A stretch of DNA of 8,304 nucleotides from Bacteroidaceae bacterium (GTDB lineage Bacteria > Bacteroidota > Bacteroidia > Bacteroidales > Bacteroidaceae): contig JAFUNW010000140.1 of the NCBI GenBank assembly GCA_017472905.1, forward strand, positions 1 to 8,304, given 5' to 3'. A program made the translations under genes and the position numbers. Every line of letters starts with the position of its first letter. Positions within the stretch are counted from its first letter, which is position 1. Shown here one piece after another: positions 1 through 4,614 of this stretch. The notes below the pieces were generated by a model. That model made no database searches, was not told the DNA's origin, and saw only the letters and a program-made list of their open reading frames with translations.

Positions 1-72
1 CCTTTCGATTATAAGCCGGTGAAGAGAAAGAATTTGTTTTTCATTGGAGTAAAGAGATTGCCAAAGTCGTAG
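1..72 (+). CDS. 3' end of an upstream gene, frame uncertain (possibly frameshifted)
   Basis: Only the tail of this gene is in the window, so no function can be given. Frame 1 is open from the left edge to a TAG at 70-72 and gives a lysine/arginine-rich tail starting PFDYKPVKRKN. A second reading is more protein-like: frame 3 from about position 15 gives AGEEKEFVFHWSKEIAKVVE and continues to a TAG at 105-107. The two join cleanly if one G is missing in the GG at 17-18, giving FDYKPGEEKEFVF. The gene may therefore really end at 107, with a one-base deletion or a sequencing error near 18. The other frames stop at 14 and 22, so the true end cannot be decided here. Its position just before GH43 and GH95 genes suggests membership of the same glycan-degradation cluster, but that is inference. 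Confidence 0.4.
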   Translation, partial: PFDYKPVKRKNLFFIGVKRLPKS

Positions 73-123
73 AACCGGAGTATTTTTCAAGAGAATTTAG
101 GCTTTAGAAACTTGAATTTTCAC

Positions 124-131
124 TATTTTTG
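124..131 (+). promoter_or_regulatory. Candidate Bacteroidetes -7 box upstream of the GH43 gene
   Basis: TATTTTTG matches the Bacteroidetes -7 consensus TAnnTTTG exactly and lies 23 bp before the GH43 start codon. No good TTTG -33 box stands at the usual 19-21 bp spacing; the nearest is TTTA at 103-106, spaced 17 bp. This could be a weak or regulated internal promoter, or a chance match in AT-rich DNA. Confidence 0.35.
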
Positions 132-154
132 CCGCAAACTTTAGTTGTTATGAT

Positions 155-1228
155 ATGAAAATAATCTTTATTATCGGTTTGCTTCTCTTTTCTATGGTTG
201 CGGAAGCACAGACTCCCCATGCACGTACTACCCACTTGGGCATAAGCGGTCCCAATCAAACGGCGTTGGGCGGTCCCGGTCCTTTGTGGATGAAATACAA
301 CACGTTGAATACGAAGTTGAGCGGAAGTGCGGTTGAAAATGGATTGATACCGGAGATAAAACCGCTGTTTGATGCGCAAGTCCGCGATGCCGTCATTTGT
401 GTCGGACACGATGGACGCTATTATCTGACCGGTTCTACGGGAAATGACATTTGGCACTTCAACGATGGCGTGGAGCTTTGGGTTTCCGAAGACCTGAAGA
501 AATGGGATTATATGGGACTCGTATGGAGTTTCGATACGGACGGAACCTGGCAGAAAGAGTGGCGCATGCACAAAAAACCAACTCGGGCTTTGTGGGCGCC
601 TGAGTTGCATTATATCAAAGGAAACTATTACATCACGTTGAGCATGCCTCCCGGTGTACGCGGGCTGCTGAAAAGTTCGACGGGGAAACCGGAAGGACCT
701 TATGTCAACGCTTTGGCCAACGATGGGTATTGGGACGGAGACATCGATGCTTCGCTCTTCGAGGACGAAGACGGGACGGTCTATTTGGTTTATGGGAAAG
801 GATACATTGCCCGCATGAAAGAAGACATGAGCGGACTGGCCGAAGCACCTGTCGCTCCGGTGTTGCTTGACCCGGATACGGTTCCCTCGCACCATGCACG
901 TACCTGTTTGTCACGCCGGGCCTGTAAAGACATCGGTCACGAAGGAGCTTTTCTTTTTAAACGGAACGGACTCTATTACCTGACGGCTGCCGATACTTAC
1001 GAAGGGCGTTACAGTAGCATGGTTGCTGTCTCCGAGTCGGTCTACGGACCGTATCGTTGGAGGCACGAGGCTGTTCCTTGTGGTGGAGGAACCAACTATT
1101 TCCGGGATCACTCCGGACAATGGTGGTGTTGCTTCTTTGGTAACGATAATCAAGCCCCCTTCCGGGAAATGCCGGCCATCGTAAAGGTCCGTTTTACGGA
1201 GAAGGGATTGATCGAGGTGGTGAAGTGA
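155..1228 (+). CDS. Secreted glycoside hydrolase family 43-type enzyme
   Basis: This is a 357-residue exported glycosidase of the GH43 beta-propeller type, a family of inverting arabinofuranosidases, xylosidases and related exo-enzymes acting on plant polysaccharides. Residues 1-18 form a signal peptide (hydrophobic IIFIIGLLLFSMV, then AEA before Gln19) and there is no lipobox cysteine. The three GH43 carboxylates can be placed: Asp78 in VRDAV as general base, Asp198 in DIDASLFEDEDG as pKa modulator, and Glu263 in GHEGAFLF as general acid. WAPELHY (148-154) is another typical propeller motif. The length leaves room for the five-bladed propeller only, with no C-terminal sandwich or binding module. 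The next gene is GH95 on the same strand 187 bp later, so the two probably act on one glycan. The first in-frame ATG directly before the signal peptide fixes the start. The substrate and subfamily cannot be read from the sequence. Confidence 0.88.
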   Translation: MKIIFIIGLLLFSMVAEAQTPHARTTHLGISGPNQTALGGPGPLWMKYNTLNTKLSGSAVENGLIPEIKPLFDAQVRDAVICVGHDGRYYLTGSTGNDIWHFNDGVELWVSEDLKKWDYMGLVWSFDTDGTWQKEWRMHKKPTRALWAPELHYIKGNYYITLSMPPGVRGLLKSSTGKPEGPYVNALANDGYWDGDIDASLFEDEDGTVYLVYGKGYIARMKEDMSGLAEAPVAPVLLDPDTVPSHHARTCLSRRACKDIGHEGAFLFKRNGLYYLTAADTYEGRYSSMVAVSESVYGPYRWRHEAVPCGGGTNYFRDHSGQWWCCFFGNDNQAPFREMPAIVKVRFTEKGLIEVVK

Positions 1229-1248
1229 TTTTTTTTCAATCCCCCTCT

Positions 1249-1359
1249 GAGACCGTCAGTAAACTACAAAGATCCTTCGACTTCGCTCAGGATGAAAAGA
1301 GACCGTCAGCATGACTCTGATCTCCTTCGACAAGCTTAGGACAGAGACGGCATGACAAG
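1249..1359 (+). repeat. Two decayed copies of a 50-bp unit containing CTTCGACTTCGCTCAG
   Basis: GAGACCGTCAG occurs at 1249-1259 and again at 1299-1309, exactly 50 bp apart, with a trace (GGCCGTCAAG) at 1362-1371. Each copy is followed by a version of a short repeat: AGATCCTTCGACTTCGCTCA begins at 1270, and a more altered CTCCTTCGACAAGCTTAGG lies at 1322-1340, ending in GGCATGACAAG at 1349-1359. The same family recurs downstream of the GH95 gene at 4051-4079, 4199-4228 and 4254-4292. The unit fills most of the 187-bp GH43-GH95 gap. I see no clear promoter or terminator in that gap. Confidence 0.6.
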
Positions 1360-1415
1360 GAGGCCGTCAAGGAAATTGTTGCGAATCAATAAAACAGAAT
1401 TAAACAGATACACGT

Positions 1416-3884
1416 ATGAAAGCATGTAAACGAATGATGGTTTGGCTGCTGCTGTCGTTGTGCGGGGGAACTCTTTCCGCCCAGAATGCGGCCTATAAGA
1501 TTTGGTACGACTCTCCGGCTCGTTATTGGGAAGAGGCTTTGCCGGTCGGCAATGGACGAATTGCCGCAATGGTGTTTGGTAATCCGGAAATGGAGCGTAT
1601 TCAGTTGAATGAAGAGACGGTGTCGGCCGGTTCTCCTTACCAGAATTATAACAAGGAAGGACGAGCAGCCTTGGGCGAAATCCGAAGATTGATTTTTGAA
1701 GGCAAATATGCTGAAGCCCAAGCGATGGGGGGAGAGAAACTGCTTTCGCAGGTAGGAAATGAGATGCCCTATCAAACTGTTGGAAGCTTGAACCTTCGTT
1801 TTGACGGTCACAAAGAATACACCGACTATTACCGCGATTTGGATATCGACCGGGCCGTGTCGACCACTCGCTATACGGTTGACGGCGTAGAGTTTGTCCA
1901 AGAGACTTTTGCCTCTTTTACCGACCAACTGATTGTAGTCAATGTGCGCAGTTCCAAGCCCAAAGCCATTGATTGCGATTTGTTTTTCACCACTCCCATG
2001 CCGGAGCCGAAAACTTCCGTAACCGGAGCCAAGCAATTGCGCCTGGAGGGATTGACGAGCGGAACGGACTTTTTCCCGGGCAAGGTGCATTATTGTGCCG
2101 ACCTGTTGGTGAAGAACAAGGGGGGTAAGGTCGTAACGGGCGATACCCTGTTGCAAGTGTCGGGAGCGACCGAGATGACGCTCTACATCTCTATGGCAAC
2201 CAACTTTGTGAACTACAAGGATATTTCGGCCGACCCGCATGAACGCAACAAGAACTATCTGAAGAATGCTTCGAAGAACTATCAAAAGGCTAAAGCCGCT
2301 CACATAGCCGCTTACCAAGAGCAATTCAATCGGGTGAAGCTGGATTTGGGATGGACTTCGCAGGCAAACAAGCCGATGGACGTGCGCATCAAGGAGTCTT
2401 CTCAGGCCTTCGACCCCCATTTGGTGGCGCTCTATTTCCAGTTCGGACGCTATTTGTTGATTTCCTCTTCGCAACCCGGATGTCAGCCGGCCAATCTGCA
2501 AGGAAAGTGGAACCGCTTCATCAATCCGGCCTGGGGATGTAACTATACGACCAACATCAATGCCGAAATGAACTATTGGCCGGCAGAGGTGACCAACCTG
2601 GCGGAGCTTCACGAGCCGTTCTTGAAGATGGTGAAGGAACTGAGCGAAAACGGCCGGGAGGCCGCTCGCGAAATGTATGCTTGCAGAGGTTGGGTGTTGC
2701 ACCACAATACCGACCTTTGGCGTATGACGGGAGCGGTAGACCGTGCCTACTGCGGTATTTGGCCTACGGCCAATGCCTGGCTGTGTCAGCACCTGTGGGA
2801 TCGCTACCTCTATTCGGGCGACAAAGCCTATTTGAAAGAGGTTTTCCCCATTCTGAAGAGTGCTTCCGAGTTCTTTGTGGATTTTCTGGTGGAAGACCCC
2901 AATACCGGCTACATGGTAGTCACTCCTTCGAACTCTCCGGAAAACTCTCCGCGTTGGATAAAGAAGAAAAGCAACCTTTTTGCCGGCATCACGATGGACA
3001 ACCAATTGGTATTCGACCTCTTCACCAATACGGTGGAGGCTTCGGAGATATTGAATGAGGAGCCTCTCTTTGCCGACACCCTGAAGAGTCTTTGTAAACG
3101 CCTGCCGCCGATGCAGGTCGGACAGTACGGACAGTTGCAGGAGTGGTTCGAAGATTGGGACCATCCGCAGGACCACCATCGCCACATCTCGCATTTGTGG
3201 GGACTCTATCCGGGCTATCAGATTTCTCCCTATCGCTCTCCGGTCTTGTTCGAGGCCGCACGCAACACCCTGCTTCAGCGTGGTGACCCCTCTACCGGTT
3301 GGTCTATGGGTTGGAAAGTATGCTTCTGGGCGCGTATGTTGGATGGCGACCATGCGTACAAATTGATAAAGAACCAGCTGAACTACGTCAGTCCGGAGAT
3401 TCAGAAAGGACAAGGGGGAGGAACTTATCCCAACTTGTTCGATGCTCACCCGCCTTTCCAGATTGATGGAAACTTCGGTTGTACGGCCGGAATAGCGGAA
3501 ATGCTTCTGCAAAGTCACGATGGCGCCGTACATTTGCTGCCCGCTCTACCGAGTGAATGGAAAGAGGGTAATATAAAAGGTTTGCGCGCGCGAGGCGGTT
3601 TTGTGATTGAAGAACTTGCCTGGAAAGAGGGCAAGCTCGTGAAAGCGGTCATCCGTTCCACCCTTGGCGGAAACCTTCGCTTACGTTCCTACTCTCCGTT
3701 GAACCACGATTCGTTCAAGGAGGTGAAAGGGGAGAGCGAAAACGAAAATCCATTGTTCAAACCGCAACAGATAGCTCGCCCGATGATTAGCGAAAAGGCC
3801 CCGTTGAGGGGAGTGGATTTGCGCGAAGTTTATTTGTATGATTGCGCTACACAACCCGGTGAAGTACTGACCATCGGGGAGTGA
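1416..3884 (+). CDS. Secreted GH95 alpha-L-fucosidase or alpha-L-galactosidase
   Basis: This 822-residue enzyme belongs to GH95, inverting exo-hydrolases that remove terminal alpha-L-fucose or alpha-L-galactose. Residues 1-22 are a signal peptide ending TLSA before Gln-Asn; Cys16 is not in a proper lipobox. The GH95 N-terminal signature WEEALPVGNGRIAAMVFG is at about 36-53, in a beta-sandwich domain to roughly residue 265. A helical linker, an (alpha/alpha)6 catalytic barrel (about 310-700) and a C-terminal domain follow. Catalytic features match the Bifidobacterium AfcA scheme: Asn380 and Asn382 in TNINAEMNYWP (base activation), Glu509 in PSNSPEN (likely acid), and Asp684 in FQIDGNFG (base). 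Length is normal for Bacteroides members. Thr378 stands where AfcA has the fucose-selecting His, which makes an alpha-L-galactosidase role plausible. It lies 187 bp after the GH43 gene and may share its transcript. The start is the ATG immediately before the signal peptide; its leader is A-rich without a Shine-Dalgarno sequence. Confidence 0.95.
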   Translation: MKACKRMMVWLLLSLCGGTLSAQNAAYKIWYDSPARYWEEALPVGNGRIAAMVFGNPEMERIQLNEETVSAGSPYQNYNKEGRAALGEIRRLIFEGKYAEAQAMGGEKLLSQVGNEMPYQTVGSLNLRFDGHKEYTDYYRDLDIDRAVSTTRYTVDGVEFVQETFASFTDQLIVVNVRSSKPKAIDCDLFFTTPMPEPKTSVTGAKQLRLEGLTSGTDFFPGKVHYCADLLVKNKGGKVVTGDTLLQVSGATEMTLYISMATNFVNYKDISADPHERNKNYLKNASKNYQKAKAAHIAAYQEQFNRVKLDLGWTSQANKPMDVRIKESSQAFDPHLVALYFQFGRYLLISSSQPGCQPANLQGKWNRFINPAWGCNYTTNINAEMNYWPAEVTNLAELHEPFLKMVKELSENGREAAREMYACRGWVLHHNTDLWRMTGAVDRAYCGIWPTANAWLCQHLWDRYLYSGDKAYLKEVFPILKSASEFFVDFLVEDPNTGYMVVTPSNSPENSPRWIKKKSNLFAGITMDNQLVFDLFTNTVEASEILNEEPLFADTLKSLCKRLPPMQVGQYGQLQEWFEDWDHPQDHHRHISHLWGLYPGYQISPYRSPVLFEAARNTLLQRGDPSTGWSMGWKVCFWARMLDGDHAYKLIKNQLNYVSPEIQKGQGGGTYPNLFDAHPPFQIDGNFGCTAGIAEMLLQSHDGAVHLLPALPSEWKEGNIKGLRARGGFVIEELAWKEGKLVKAVIRSTLGGNLRLRSYSPLNHDSFKEVKGESENENPLFKPQQIARPMISEKAPLRGVDLREVYLYDCATQPGEVLTIGE

Positions 3885-3904
3885 TTCTTTCGAATAAAAG
3901 GCCT

Positions 3905-4042
3905 CCGGCCGCTCTTAAAAATCTGCTGCCCAGCGGAGTCTCGTCCGCCGTGCAGCAGATTTTGTTTTGCTGGGCAGCAAAAATGTCTCCGCTGCCCAAC
4001 AGATTTTGCTGAGCAAGGCAGCAGATTTTCGAGAGCGACCGG
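3905..4042. repeat. 138-bp element with 26-bp terminal inverted repeats and internal palindromes
   Basis: The left arm at 3905-3930 (CCGGCCGCTCTT, then AAAAATCTGCTGCC) is the reverse complement of the right arm at 4017-4042 with 23 of 26 positions matching. Inside, TGCTGCCCAGC at 3924-3934 pairs with GCTGGGCAGCA at 3969-3979, CAGCGGAG at 3931-3938 pairs with CTCCGCTG at 3987-3994, and CAGATTTT recurs at 3956, 4000 and 4022. Alternative foldings are therefore possible. The structure starts 20 bp after the GH95 stop. It carries no coding capacity and could be a miniature mobile element or a composite terminator. Confidence 0.65.
3918..3968 (+). terminator. Candidate intrinsic terminator after the GH95 gene
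   Basis: AAAATCTGCTGC at 3918-3929 and GCAGCAGATTTT at 3952-3963 form a perfect 12-bp stem with a 22-nt loop. The right arm ends in TTTT and is followed by GTTTTG, giving a T-rich tail on the plus strand. It stands 33 bp after the GH95 stop codon, a fitting place to end the GH43-GH95 transcript. The loop is long, and the sequence is part of a larger inverted-repeat element, so the terminator role is inferred. Confidence 0.45.
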
Positions 4043-4050
4043 CACTCTTT

Positions 4051-4130
4051 TTGTCATGCCGAGCAAAGCCGAAATTTCTCTTTTGAAGGAGTTAAAGGGA
4101 GATAAATGGAGATATCGCTTCGCTCTTAGG
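4051..4130. repeat. Degenerate inverted pair of the CTTCGACTTCGCTCAG repeat family
   Basis: TTGTCATGCCGAGCAAAGCC begins at 4051 and matches the better-preserved copy at 4200-4228 at about 23 of 29 positions. A weaker opposite-strand partner, ATCGCTTCGCTCTTAGG, is at 4114-4130. The distance between arms resembles that of the neighbouring pair at 4199-4292, so this looks like an older, decayed copy of the same element. Confidence 0.4.
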
Positions 4131-4198
4131 GAGAAAAAGGCCAATAGTCCGGCTTTTTTCGTTCCTTTTCTTCTCTTTCTTTTCTTTTGCATACTCTC

Positions 4199-4292
4199 CT
4201 TGTCATGCTGAGCGAAGTCGAAGCATCTTTTTGGAAGGTAAGTTTTTCTTTTAAGATTCTTCGACTCCGTAAACTCCGCTCAGAATGACAAG
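4199..4292. repeat. 94-bp inverted-repeat element of the CTTCGACTTCGCTCAG family
   Basis: The left arm at 4199-4228 (CTTGTCATGCTGAGCGAAGT and onward) is the inverse of the right arm at 4254-4292. The right arm carries an extra 9 bases caused by repeating ACTCCG (ACTCCGTAAACTCCG, 4264-4278); leaving those out, 25 of the 28 core positions match. The 25-bp centre is T-rich and codes for nothing. Short palindromes of this type are scattered through many bacterial genomes, and copies here also lie at 1270-1298 and 4051-4079. As RNA it would form a long hairpin. Confidence 0.65.
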
Positions 4293-4490
4293 CATCGGAA
4301 TGAACAAAACGTGCATCTTTTCATTGCTTTATCCTTTGCTGATTGTTGAAAAAGAAGACGAAAAATTCTTTTGCTTTTCTGTTTTGGATAACTTTTGCCT
4401 TTGGGGAAATTTTTATTATGTTGAAAATGAATGGTTTAAGTTTTTGTTTTGGAAAACTTGCGTAATTGTTGAAAACTTCTTCCTTGAAAA

Positions 4491-4522
4491 TTTGGTAAAC
4501 TTGAAAAAGTACTGTAGCTTTG
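4491..4522 (+). promoter_or_regulatory. Promoter of nrdJ (Bacteroidetes housekeeping sigma type)
   Basis: TTTG at 4491-4494 and TAGCTTTG at 4515-4522 are separated by 20 bp and match the Bacteroidetes -33 TTTG / -7 TAnnTTTG consensus at every defined base. Transcription would begin at about 4528-4531, giving an nrdJ leader of roughly 85 nt. The nearby upstream DNA is AT-rich with five TTGAAAA words, which may be regulatory. Confidence 0.65.
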
Positions 4523-4549
4523 CAAACGATTTATTAACTCTTATGGCTG

Positions 4550-4584
4550 ATTGAATAATGAACTTCTACACCCAATTATTCAAT
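4550..4584 (+). promoter_or_regulatory. Perfect 10-bp hairpin in the nrdJ leader
   Basis: ATTGAATAAT at 4550-4559 is the exact reverse complement of ATTATTCAAT at 4575-4584, with a 15-nt spacer. It lies between the predicted transcription start and the GTG start codon. It has no T-run behind it, so it is not a normal terminator. It could be a binding site for a dimeric regulator or an AU-only RNA hairpin affecting translation or stability. It does not match the NrdR box or a cobalamin riboswitch. The function is unknown. Confidence 0.4.
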
Positions 4585-4614
4585 AAGTAATCTAAAAACA
4601 AGAAAACAGGTAAA

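Larger units (their letters stand above)
3885..4490. other. Non-coding, repeat-rich region between the GH95 gene and nrdJ
   Basis: No convincing gene lies in these roughly 600 bases. From left to right they hold a nested inverted-repeat element (3905-4042), two pairs of inverted CTTCGACTTCGCTCAG-family repeats (4051-4130 and 4199-4292), a pyrimidine-only run of 27 bases (4162-4188) between them, and an AT-rich stretch (about 4310-4490) with repeated TTGAAAA words leading into the nrdJ promoter. The open frames that cross it have unremarkable, biased compositions, overlap the repeats or promoter, and resemble no family I know. Confidence 0.7.

Noticed and set aside
104..895. 263-codon minus-strand open frame opposite the GH43 gene
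   Set aside because: It has no motifs, covers the GH43 catalytic region in antisense and runs through the upstream promoter region.
1416..1481. Possible lipoprotein signal in the GH95 N-terminus (Cys16)
   Set aside because: The residues before Cys16 are Leu-Ser-Leu; a lipobox needs Gly, Ala or Ser directly before the cysteine. A signal peptidase I site at TLSA fits better.
1386..3533. 715-codon open frame on the minus strand opposite the GH95 gene
   Set aside because: The plus-strand GH95 shows clear family motifs throughout. The antisense product is rich in Arg, His and Gln without recognisable domains, and is a by-product of the sense codon usage.
3830..4192. 120-codon minus-strand open frame downstream of GH95
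   Set aside because: It runs through the inverted-repeat elements and the pyrimidine tract, and its Lys/Arg-rich start is just the translated tract.
3905..4292. Possible CRISPR array in the repeat-rich gap
   Set aside because: Repeats are inverted, unequal and irregularly spaced, with no unique spacers of constant length and no cas genes nearby.
4285..4554. 89-codon plus-strand open frame before nrdJ
   Set aside because: It begins inside a repeat arm, contains the complete nrdJ promoter, is very rich in Phe, Leu and Asn owing to AT-rich DNA, and resembles no known protein.
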